Part shown: positions 1-5,118 of the stretch, piece by piece
Numbering within the stretch: the stretch's first letter is position 1
How the letters are laid out: the number at the start of each line of letters is the position of its first letter
Assembly (NCBI GenBank): GCA_964545665.1
Contig: CAZJGF010000039.1
Span: 1-13,781, forward strand
Reading direction: 5' to 3'
Length of the DNA stretch: 13,781 nucleotides
DNA from: CAZJGF01 sp964545665
Lineage (GTDB): Bacteria > Chloroflexota > Dehalococcoidia > GIF9 > AB-539-J10
The notes under the pieces: generated by a model
Databases searched by the model: none
Seen by the model: only the letters and a program-made list of their open reading frames with translations
Told to the model about the DNA's origin: nothing
Program-made: the position numbers and the translations under genes

Positions 1-1
1 A

Positions 2-412
2 CTCTCCGAGGAGTATGAAGGCAGATTTAAATTCTGCATGATTAATGTGGATGAGAACCCTCAAACGGCAGTGAAGTACCAGATTATGAGCATACCCATG
101 CAGATGTATTTCGCCGATGGTCAGAAGGTTGATGAAATCCTCGGCGCAGTTCCCGAACATACAATCCGGGCTATGGTCGAAGGTATTCTCAAAGATTTCC
201 CAACCGATGAAACGGGCAGGCTCAAAGTGCTGTTAACCTCCTGGATTGAGCACAATAAACAGCACAGTGACAAGTTTCGGAAGTGGCTGGAGAAAGCCGA
301 GAACGTAGAAGACAATCCAATTCAGCATAGCATATTGCAGGCAGCGCAAGAGGTCGAAACGGCAAATGAGAGGTTATCTCAGTTATTGATCGGATTACAG
401 GGAGGGAGCTAG
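2..412 (+). CDS. Thioredoxin-like protein with C-terminal helical extension (5' partial)
   Basis: The reading frame is open from the window edge, so the N-terminus, including any CxxC redox motif, lies outside. The visible part begins LSEEYEGRFKFC and runs into FCMINVDENPQTAVKY, QIMSIPMQMYF and ADGQKVDEILGAV. This is the second half of a thioredoxin fold: the strand-helix segment, the cis-proline loop (SIPMQ where SIPT is usual) and the final strand and helix. About 60 further residues follow that thioredoxin lacks. They are rich in charged residues and His (SWIEHNKQHSDKFRKWLEKAE) and end in a probable long helix (QAAQEVETANERLSQLL). Such helical extensions occur on various proteins of anaerobes, but I do not know the role of this one. 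A thiol-disulfide or carrier function is inferred from the fold only. The gene ends in TAG, and no convincing terminator follows. Confidence 0.75.
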   Translation, partial: LSEEYEGRFKFCMINVDENPQTAVKYQIMSIPMQMYFADGQKVDEILGAVPEHTIRAMVEGILKDFPTDETGRLKVLLTSWIEHNKQHSDKFRKWLEKAENVEDNPIQHSILQAAQEVETANERLSQLLIGLQGGS

Positions 413-501
413 ACACGAGTGTGGCTAGACTCGTTCCCAAGAACAAGAATTCCAATTGTTGCGCCTAGCATTATGAGACGGGAAAAGCAAAGACATTAGA
501 A

Positions 502-639
502 ATGGCAGTAGTCGAGCCTTTTGAGCGGCACTATGCCGGATACCAAAATTGGTTTGGAAACAGTAGATTTGCCTATCGGTCGGAATTAACTGCAATAAAG
601 CAGATTATCCCAAATCATAAAAGCGCAAAATGCTCATAA
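502..639 (+). pseudogene. N-terminal stub of a SAM-dependent methyltransferase
   Basis: A 45-codon ORF starts MAVVEPFERHYAGYQNWF and continues to NSRFAYRSELTAIKQIIPN before TAA. The pattern F-(D/E)-x-x-A-x-x-Y-x-x-WF followed by AY-x-SEL-x-A-(I/L)-K is the usual opening of class I SAM methyltransferases (Methyltransf_11/25 type). In those proteins it directly precedes the glycine-rich SAM-binding strand (consensus E-x-G-x-G-x-G). Here that strand and everything after it are missing: the frame goes to HKSAKCS and stops. The last 10 bases overlap the start of the following ferredoxin gene. I read it as a deletion remnant in which the rest of the methyltransferase was lost. It has no strong ribosome binding site. 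A functional short peptide cannot be excluded but is less likely. Confidence 0.6.
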
Positions 640-839
640 AGCCAGTCCCATCAATAGATTTTAATAAGTGCCATCCTGAAAGATGCGACCACGGGATTTG
701 TATTGCCGGTGATGCATGCCCACATAAGGCGTTCATTCAAGAACAACCATATGACTTTCCTATGCATAATGCATCTATGTGTGCAGGCTGTGGCTCTTGT
801 TCAGCTGCATGCCCTTTAAGAGCGATACGAATGATATGA
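630..839 (+). CDS. Small 4Fe-4S ferredoxin-like protein
   Basis: This 69-residue protein carries two cysteine clusters. The second is a canonical 4Fe-4S motif, CAGCGSCSAACP (C51, C54, C57, C61). The first is atypical, with C14, C19, C24 and C30 spaced x4, x4 and x5 in CHPERCDHGICIAGDAC. Architectures of this kind (Cys-rich N-terminal region, a short linker such as QEQPYDFP, then a standard ferredoxin motif) occur as electron-transfer or cluster-carrying partners in anaerobes, including beside P-loop ATPases. It probably acts in the cytoplasm and probably serves the PF04060 and CooC-like proteins downstream. The ATG used lies inside the tail of the methyltransferase stub and has no good Shine-Dalgarno sequence, so the start is the least certain part. 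Confidence 0.85.
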   Translation: MLIKPVPSIDFNKCHPERCDHGICIAGDACPHKAFIQEQPYDFPMHNASMCAGCGSCSAACPLRAIRMI

Positions 840-865
840 ATTGAGCATAGCCAGGAGAAGCAACA

Positions 866-1255
866 GTGGTAGATAAAAAGGATATCAAAGAAAAGATCAA
901 GAGAATCTATGAGGTTTTGCCTAAATTAGATGATCAGCGATGTGGATATAAGAGTTGTGGACAGTTTGCCAGGGCAGTAGCCGAAGGAAAGGCACCATGT
1001 TATAGATGTGTTAGTGGTGGACCGGAGGTGGCTGCCAAAGTGTGTGAAATTATGGGAGCCAGAGTACCTGAAGAAGCGATTCCTCAAGTTGGTGCTGGTT
1101 CCAGATTTTACCGACCTGGATTAAGTGCAAGCGGAGGCATGGGCAGAGGTATGGGCCGGGGTCTAGGCAAAGGTCGGGGCATGCGTCAAGGCCGGAATAT
1201 GGGTCGTGGTGGTGGCATGGGCCTGTGTTTTGGCCGAGGTCGGCGTGGAAGATAA
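866..1255 (+). CDS. PF04060-type Fe-S domain protein with Gly/Met/Arg-rich tail
   Basis: The protein has 129 residues and a GTG start with AGGAGA upstream. Residues 5-50 match the small Fe-S domain found in CO dehydrogenase/acetyl-CoA synthase gamma subunits and Rnf-type proteins (PF04060): YEVLPKLDDQRCGYKSCGQF followed by ARAVAEGKAPCYRC. The usual ligand set is C-x2-C-x4-C-x16-C. Here the first Cys is replaced by Asp23, while C26, C31 and C48 are kept and an extra C45 is present. The paralogue at 3721-4065 has all four. Residues about 85-129 form a low-complexity tail of repeated GMGRGMGRG units ending in CFGRGRRGR. Its position before a CooC-like ATPase suggests a role in Fe-S or nickel cofactor handling; this is inferred from context. 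Confidence 0.8.
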   Translation: MVDKKDIKEKIKRIYEVLPKLDDQRCGYKSCGQFARAVAEGKAPCYRCVSGGPEVAAKVCEIMGARVPEEAIPQVGAGSRFYRPGLSASGGMGRGMGRGLGKGRGMRQGRNMGRGGGMGLCFGRGRRGR

Positions 1256-1293
1256 AAAGTCAAGACGGAATAATAACGAACGGAGGTAAACAG

Positions 1294-2055
1294 ATGAAGG
1301 TATTGATCTGCGGTAAAGGGGGATGCGGAAAAAGCACAATTGTGGCTCTTCTGGCCAAAGAGATGGCGCTAAGAAACAGTAAGGTATTGGTGATTGACAG
1401 CGATGAGTCAAATATTGGTCTTCATAGCCGTTTAGGAATGCAAAAACCTGAAGACTTTATGAATTACTTTGGAGGCAAAAAGCTTCTATTTGAAAAAACC
1501 AAGGAGCTGAAGGATAAATGGAGGCTAGACGACCTACCCAAAGATTATCTAACTGAGAAAGGAAATATCCAGCTTTTATCTATGGGGAAAATCTATGAGT
1601 TCGGCGAAGGATGTGCCTGTCCCATTAATGCTCTTTCTTCAAAGTTTCTGGAAATTCTCGATTTAGGGGACGAAGAATTCCTGATTGCAGATACCGATGC
1701 TGGAATAGAGCACTTTGGAAGAGGAGTGGAAAAGGGAGTAGATATTCTTTTTGTCGTCATCGATCCGTCCCGAGAATCAGTTCTCTTAGCTGAGAAGGTA
1801 TCTGAACTGGGCCGGCAAGTTGATAAGCCTGTCTATTACATATTGAATCGGATTGCTGACCAAGAAACAGAAGAGTTCCTCTTGAATTCAATAGATAGAG
1901 AGAAGGTGATAGCTATTATTCCGGAAAATAAAGAGATATTTATCTCTGGTTTAGCTGGTAACGAATTTAGTATGGATGTTGAGGGCATTAAGGAAATTGG
2001 TGACATGCTGGAATCCAAAAAGAAGGACAGTGTGAAAGCAACGAAAAGAAATTAA
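1294..2055 (+). CDS. CooC-like nickel-insertion ATPase (P-loop, SIMIBI class)
   Basis: This 253-residue protein begins MKVLICGKGGCGKST, a deviant Walker A motif of the NifH/MinD/CooC group. The signature lysine (K8) lies in GKGGCGKS. DSDES (35-39) follows as the switch I region, and ADTDAGIEHFGRG matches the switch II strand of CooC. The CxC motif at C107 and C109 (EGCACP) is the key mark: in CooC the two cysteines of a dimer bind metal and couple ATP hydrolysis to Ni insertion into CO dehydrogenase. An in-frame extension to 1225 exists, but AACGGAGG sits just before the ATG at 1294, which fixes the start. Its neighbours are PF04060 Fe-S proteins and a CooT-like protein, all consistent with Ni-enzyme maturation. 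No CODH gene is present in this window. Confidence 0.9.
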   Translation: MKVLICGKGGCGKSTIVALLAKEMALRNSKVLVIDSDESNIGLHSRLGMQKPEDFMNYFGGKKLLFEKTKELKDKWRLDDLPKDYLTEKGNIQLLSMGKIYEFGEGCACPINALSSKFLEILDLGDEEFLIADTDAGIEHFGRGVEKGVDILFVVIDPSRESVLLAEKVSELGRQVDKPVYYILNRIADQETEEFLLNSIDREKVIAIIPENKEIFISGLAGNEFSMDVEGIKEIGDMLESKKKDSVKATKRN

Positions 2056-2098
2056 AGATGGAAGGATATGTCTAGGTAATCTAGCGAGTGAGGTTGAA

Positions 2099-2437
2099 AT
2101 GGATTCTACTCGGCGAGACGTTAGAGAAATGACCGACGAGGAAGCAATGAGGTGGATGCAAGAACTAGTTGACAAGCTAGTGGAGGAGAAAGGCTCTGCA
2201 GGAGGTGCATGTTCCCTCGAAGCCATAAAAAATCCCGTTCGAAGAAATATTCTGAATGTTTTGGAGGAAAGAGCTTTAGAAATACATGAAATCTCTGAAA
2301 GAGTAGGAGTCGCAGGGCCTGCCCTAAGATTCCATCTTAACTTCCTTAATAGTTCATATTTTATACAAATAGAAGGTGACATTGTTGATTTGACACCGGG
2401 AGGTGTTTCTATCGTGAGAAGCAATAAGCGAACCTAA
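2099..2437 (+). CDS. ArsR-like winged-helix transcriptional regulator
   Basis: This 112-residue protein has a charged helical N-terminus (TDEEAMRWMQELVDKLVEEK) and then a winged-helix DNA-binding domain. The motif AIKNPVRRNILNVLEERAL is the characteristic first helix of ArsR/SmtB-type regulators. EIHEISERVGVAGPALRFHL is the helix-turn-helix, and the wing is YFIQIEGDIVDLTPGG. A single Cys near residue 39 (GGACSLEA) precedes the fold, and no clear metal-binding Cys pair (CxC) is seen in the recognition helix. It may therefore sense something other than a classical ArsR metal, or use the lone Cys. It lies between the CooC-like gene and an FkbM methyltransferase and plausibly controls this cluster. 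Its ligand and targets are unknown. Confidence 0.8.
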   Translation: MDSTRRDVREMTDEEAMRWMQELVDKLVEEKGSAGGACSLEAIKNPVRRNILNVLEERALEIHEISERVGVAGPALRFHLNFLNSSYFIQIEGDIVDLTPGGVSIVRSNKRT

Positions 2438-2448
2438 GGTACTCGAGA

Positions 2449-3156
2449 ATGGCAGTAGAGCTTTTTCTCTATGATTCACCTGCTTTCAAGAATTTTCTAA
2501 AAGATAATCCTCATGAAGGGGGAGAGGTAAAATTCCTGGAATCAGTTGCCAAAGAAGGAATGAACGTCATCGACATCGGGGCCAATATAGGGGTTACCTC
2601 TGTAGCTATAGCAAAAAGAATAGGAAGAGGAGGCAAGCTCTACTCTTTTGAACCGGTGCCTGAGTATTTCGACATCCTGAAGGAAAACCTATCTTCTAAT
2701 GGATTAGAAAACGTAAAGGCTTATGAACTAGCAGTAATTGATAAGGTGGGGAGAGCCTATGTTTATCAAAATGGGGTTTCCAGTGGGGTCGTTTTCCAAA
2801 AGGGAGCTAGAAGGTTCAACGTCTCCACTACTACTATAGACAGATTCTTAAATGAGGAGAAAATAGAAAGGATAGATTTGATTAATATGGATTGTGAAGG
2901 CAGCGAGCTATTAGCCCTTAACGGAGCCAAAGACACCCTATGCAAAAACAGGGTTAAGATACTCTGTGAGATCCATCACGATTTCTTGAAGCAACTAGAC
3001 CAATCTGTTGAAGATCTTGTCGAGTACCTTCAAGGATTGGAATTTCAGGTCCAAAGCGTTTGTGTGAGTGACTTCAAGCTAGGGAATGATCTTGAAAACT
3101 GCGAATATATTTATGCTCACAACCTGAAGGAAAGGAGGGATCATGCCCACATATGA
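2449..3156 (+). CDS. FkbM family SAM-dependent methyltransferase
   Basis: This 235-residue protein has the full FkbM methyltransferase layout. The SAM-binding glycine motif is VIDIGANIGVTS (residues 40-51). The acidic loop KLYSFEPVPE (64-72) binds the ribose. The post-motif segment VSTTTIDRFL and the late motif INMDCEGSELLALNGA (145-160) follow, the latter corresponding to the usual KIDVEGAE. The family methylates hydroxyl groups of varied small molecules and glycans, and the substrate cannot be read from the sequence. It is odd among metal-cofactor genes and may be a passenger or modify a cofactor. It starts 11 bases after the ArsR-like gene with a weak AAGGT. Its last 14 bases overlap the start of the FmdB gene, which implies coupled translation. 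Confidence 0.88.
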   Translation: MAVELFLYDSPAFKNFLKDNPHEGGEVKFLESVAKEGMNVIDIGANIGVTSVAIAKRIGRGGKLYSFEPVPEYFDILKENLSSNGLENVKAYELAVIDKVGRAYVYQNGVSSGVVFQKGARRFNVSTTTIDRFLNEEKIERIDLINMDCEGSELLALNGAKDTLCKNRVKILCEIHHDFLKQLDQSVEDLVEYLQGLEFQVQSVCVSDFKLGNDLENCEYIYAHNLKERRDHAHI

Positions 3157-3439
3157 TTACAGATGCAAGGAATGTGGAAAGGTGTTTGAAGTTTTTCGTC
3201 GTTTCTCAGAGCTGGATAAAGAGGTGAGCTGCCCTAGTTGCGGCAGCGAAAAGACAGAGAGGATTTTCTCTATTCCTCACATTGAAGGTGAAACCGTGGC
3301 AGGCTCCGGATATGGAAAAACCGAATCTCCTGAAGTCAGTCCAGGGCCGGGAAGAGGAATAGGGAGAGGAATGGGCAGAGGGTTAGGTAGAGGGCCACGA
3401 GATGGAAGAGGAATGGGGAGAGGATGGAGAAGAGGCTAG
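3143..3439 (+). CDS. FmdB-type zinc-ribbon protein with Gly/Arg-rich tail
   Basis: This 98-residue protein opens MPTYDYRCKECGKVFEVF, the hallmark of the FmdB/CxxC_CXXC_SSSS zinc-ribbon family. The metal site is C8-x2-C11 and C30-x2-C33 (SCPSCGS), followed by the usual ERIFSIP segment. The family is small, cytoplasmic and poorly characterised, and is often linked to formamidase or metal-enzyme gene sets. Residues about 70-98 are a Gly/Arg/Met-rich tail (RGIGRGMGRGLGRG) like the one on the PF04060 protein at 866-1255, which FmdB proteins usually lack. The ATG lies inside the FkbM gene, 14 bases before that gene's stop, with AGGAGG just upstream. Two further FmdB proteins occur on the opposite strand. 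Confidence 0.9.
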   Translation: MPTYDYRCKECGKVFEVFRRFSELDKEVSCPSCGSEKTERIFSIPHIEGETVAGSGYGKTESPEVSPGPGRGIGRGMGRGLGRGPRDGRGMGRGWRRG

Positions 3440-3551
3440 CCAGGTTCAAGTAAAGAATCACTCGGAAAGAAGGAAGTCAACCTATAATGGAAATCTCCGA
3501 ATGGCGGGCAAAGCTTGTGAAAAGAATTATTCTTTGAAAGGGATGTAAATC

Positions 3552-3686
3552 ATGGAGCTCTTGATAGCTTTCGCTACAGATGATGGTGAAAATTTGACCA
3601 ATGGTCATGGAGGTGACGCCAGGTACTTCTATCTCTACAAGTTCTCCGATAATGAGGATAGAAAACACATGGTGCTGAGGCCATAA
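3552..3686 (+). pseudogene. N-terminal stub of a NifX/FeMo-cofactor-type protein
   Basis: A 44-codon ORF reads MELLIAFATDDGENLTNGHG and then GDARYFYLYKFSDNED, ending at TAA after KHMVLRP. IAFATDDG-x-x-L-x-x-x-H-x-GDA-x-YF is the opening of the dinitrogenase iron-molybdenum cofactor family (PF02579), whose members normally exceed 100 residues. The usual H-F-G motif is HGG here. The second half of the fold (strand, GPN loop, final helix) is absent, and the next gene begins 34 bases later, so a frameshift cannot supply it. AAAGGG lies upstream of the ATG. I read it as a deletion remnant. A translated short protein is possible. Confidence 0.6.
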
Positions 3687-3720
3687 CAGGGAAGCTTGCT
3701 GCTCATTGTAAGGAGGAAAG

Positions 3721-4065
3721 ATGGCAGTCGCTAATAAGGAAAATATAAGAAGGATTTATGAAACTTTGCCTAAGCTTAATTGTGGCCTTTGTGGGTATGG
3801 CAATTGTGGGCAATTCGCTAGAGCAGTAGCGGAGGGGCAAGCATCGCCTCTTGGTTGCCGCCAGAGTCCTTGGGCAGGTTATAGAATAAGCGAAATTATT
3901 GGAGTGAAAGCTCCAGCCTATGGCCATGAATATGGCTTTCGTCAGCCCGTTTCTGCTCAAAGACCAGGCTCCCTTTCTCCAGCATCATTGAGAAAAGAGG
4001 TAGGAGGATTGTCCCAGAGGGTTGACGACATCTTGGCCAGAATCGAAAAGTTGGGGAGTAAGTAA
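3721..4065 (+). CDS. PF04060-type Fe-S domain protein with C-terminal coiled coil
   Basis: This 114-residue paralogue of the protein at 866-1255 shares the stretch RRIYETLPKL...CGQFARAVAEG. The 4Fe-4S ligand set is complete: C21-x2-C24-x4-C29-x16-C46 (NCGLCGYGNC, then GC at 45-46). Residues about 88-114 (LRKEVGGLSQRVDDILARIEKL) have heptad-like hydrophobic spacing and form a probable coiled coil. This replaces the Gly/Met/Arg tail of the first copy and suggests assembly with another coiled-coil protein. A strong GTAAGGAGG sits before the ATG. The domain is otherwise known from CO dehydrogenase/acetyl-CoA synthase and Rnf-type proteins, so a role in cluster transfer or electron flow near CooC and CooT is reasonable but inferred. 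Confidence 0.85.
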   Translation: MAVANKENIRRIYETLPKLNCGLCGYGNCGQFARAVAEGQASPLGCRQSPWAGYRISEIIGVKAPAYGHEYGFRQPVSAQRPGSLSPASLRKEVGGLSQRVDDILARIEKLGSK

Positions 4066-4076
4066 GGAGTCTTTAA

Positions 4077-4169
4077 ATGAGAATCGGCGCTGTTGAGCTT
4101 TCCAAATTTGCACTGGCAAATGGAATTTGCAAAGAATGGGCTGTAGCGAATAGAATTACTATACAGTGA
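4077..4169 (+). CDS. Possible 30-residue small ORF upstream of cooT-like gene
   Basis: This 30-codon ORF reads MRIGAVELSKFALANGICKE and continues for 10 more residues to TGA. The main support is a well-placed AAGGAG about 7 bases before the ATG and the short gap to the next gene (19 bases). I do not recognise the peptide. It could be a truncated gene like the two stubs upstream, a leader peptide for the CooT-like gene, or chance. A perfect 6-bp inverted repeat (GCAAAT/ATTTGC around GGA) lies inside it. Confidence 0.35.
   Translation: MRIGAVELSKFALANGICKEWAVANRITIQ
4127..4156 (+). promoter_or_regulatory. Possible sigma-70-type promoter for cooT-like gene
   Basis: TTGCAA (4127-4132) and TAGAAT (4151-4156) are separated by 18 bases, with the CooT-like start codon 33 bases downstream. 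Both boxes depart from consensus by one or two bases, so this is only a candidate. It would allow the nickel-protein gene to be expressed apart from the upstream run. Confidence 0.25.
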
Positions 4170-4188
4170 CAAGGGATAAGGTGGGAAT

Positions 4189-4386
4189 ATGTGTATAGCC
4201 ACTATCTACTTTGATGATGGGAAACAGCGGGAAGAGGTAATGAGGGATGTAGTCCAGCTCGAAGCTGAAGAAGATGGTTTTTTGCTCGTTGGTCTGCTTG
4301 GAGAAGAGAAATTCATTAAAGGTAGACTAAAGAGCATCGATTTCTTGAGGGAACACTCAGTAATAATCCAAAAGAAGAAATCTTGA
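4189..4386 (+). CDS. cooT: CooT-like small nickel-binding protein
   Basis: This 65-residue protein begins MCIATIYFDDGKQREEVMRD. Length, the invariant Cys2 right after the initiator Met, and the alternating strand pattern (VVQLEAEEDGFLLVGLLGEEKFIKGRLKSIDF) match the CooT family (PF10133). In Rhodospirillum rubrum CooT a homodimer binds one Ni(II) through the Cys2 region, and the protein takes part in CO dehydrogenase maturation. Homologues occur in many anaerobes without linked CODH. Here it ends the + strand cluster that also holds a CooC-like ATPase, which supports a nickel role. AAGGTGGG lies upstream of the ATG. It converges on the - strand operon with 31 bases between stop codons. I see no good terminator hairpin there. 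Confidence 0.85.
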   Translation: MCIATIYFDDGKQREEVMRDVVQLEAEEDGFLLVGLLGEEKFIKGRLKSIDFLREHSVIIQKKKS

Positions 4387-4417
4387 ATGCCACTTCGTCT
4401 ATTTGCGTAACTCAGTC

Positions 4418-4576
4418 CTAATCCTCTGAGCCTCGCTTTAGGGTAGCCTCGCTGTTGTCTTGAGCATCATCCCGTTTTAATTTGATCAGAACCTCTCTCA
4501 CCTTTGAGATTGCGGTGGGATGTAATCCCTTACCTAGGATAGCCCGAAGTTCAGCTAGTGCCTCTTCTATGCTCAT
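4418..4576 (-). CDS. 52-residue helical protein of unknown function
   Basis: The protein begins MSIEEALAELRAILGKGLHP and then TAISKVREVLIKLKRDD, followed by a polar tail ending GSED and TAG. It starts 11 bases after the stop of the NifU-like gene with GAGGA upstream, so it is probably the last gene of the long - strand operon. Composition suggests two short amphipathic helices. There is no Cys or obvious metal site. I do not recognise the family. Placement next to a scaffold gene suggests, but does not show, a role as partner of NifU or Mrp. Confidence 0.55.
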   Translation of the reverse strand: MSIEEALAELRAILGKGLHPTAISKVREVLIKLKRDDAQDNSEATLKRGSED

Positions 4577-4587
4577 GGGTTATATCC

Positions 4588-5046
4588 TCATCTCCTATAA
4601 GACCTTTTCCACGGCTCTTTCTTGAAAGCTAGATAGTCCCTGATTGCCTCTCTAAGCGTGTTTGCTGCCAGAAGGGCACAGTGGAGACTTTCCTCTGGGA
4701 GCCCACCTAAAGCATTTAGGATATCATCCTGACTGATTTTCGTGGCTTCACCAATGCTCTTCCCTCTAGCTAGCTCGGTGGCCATGCTGCCAGAGGCAAT
4801 ACTGGGACCACAACCGTCAGTCCAGAAAGTGGCATTTGTAATCCCACTATCCTTTATCATCAGGTATATCTCCATGGTATCTCCACAAGGCCCGGTGAGC
4901 CTGCCAAACCCGTCAGCAGCTTGAATCCTACCCAGATTCCTCGGATTGAGGAAATGGTCAATCACTTTCTCAGAGTAGACCCTCCTCATATCCTCCACAA
5001 CGGATTGCTCTAGTTCTTTAAAGGACTCATCGAAACCCACTGCCAT
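4588..5046 (-). CDS. nifU: NifU/IscU-type iron-sulfur cluster scaffold
   Basis: This 152-residue protein has the complete IscU/NifU N-terminal fold. YSEKVIDHFLNPRNLGR (24-40) is the family opening. The three cluster-ligand cysteines are C54 in GPCGDT (with Asp56), C79 in TDGCGPSIASGS and C123 in LHCALLAANTL, preceded by His122. The scaffold receives iron and sulfur to assemble a 2Fe-2S or 4Fe-4S cluster and passes it on. The first in-frame ATG (5058) overlaps its own Shine-Dalgarno sequence; the second ATG at 5046 follows GGAGG at proper spacing and is chosen. No C-terminal NifU thioredoxin-like domain and no cysteine desulfurase gene are in the window, so sulfur must come from elsewhere. It follows mrp, a known cluster-carrier ATPase. 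A TATAAT-like box in the gap (about 5096-5101) lacks a good -35. Confidence 0.92.
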   Translation of the reverse strand: MAVGFDESFKELEQSVVEDMRRVYSEKVIDHFLNPRNLGRIQAADGFGRLTGPCGDTMEIYLMIKDSGITNATFWTDGCGPSIASGSMATELARGKSIGEATKISQDDILNALGGLPEESLHCALLAANTLREAIRDYLAFKKEPWKRSYRR

Positions 5047-5118
5047 TTTTACCTCCATATTCGGTAAGATCTACAGGGTACTAAGCAAGCCCAATTATAT
5101 AATAGATAGCTCCCCTTT

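Noticed and set aside
415..434. Inverted repeat ACGAGT/ACTCGT just after the thioredoxin-like gene, a possible terminator
   Set aside because: The stem is only 6 bp with an 8-base loop and no T-run follows, so it does not look like an intrinsic terminator.
1951..2424. Long - strand open frame of 157 codons opposite the CooC-like and ArsR-like genes
   Set aside because: It is antisense to two well-supported genes, has no recognisable domain and its composition looks like a reverse-frame shadow.
3487..3537. 16-codon + strand ORF starting MEISEWRAKL, faintly like the opening of a chorismate mutase
   Set aside because: It is too short for a family call, has no good ribosome binding site, and such similarity over 10 residues is expected by chance.
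3477..3668. 63-codon - strand open frame in the gap between the FmdB and second PF04060 genes
   Set aside because: The + strand frame over the same bases carries a recognisable NifX-family N-terminus with an RBS, so the - strand frame is a shadow.
4411..4430. CTCAG/CTGAG hairpin between the converging cooT-like gene and the 52-residue gene, a possible two-way terminator
   Set aside because: The 5-bp stem with a 10-base loop is weak, has no T-run on either side, and overlaps the coding end of the small gene.
5047..5058. Upstream ATG giving the NifU-like protein four more residues
   Set aside because: That ATG is part of the ATGGAGG that serves as Shine-Dalgarno sequence for the next in-frame ATG, so the downstream start is better.
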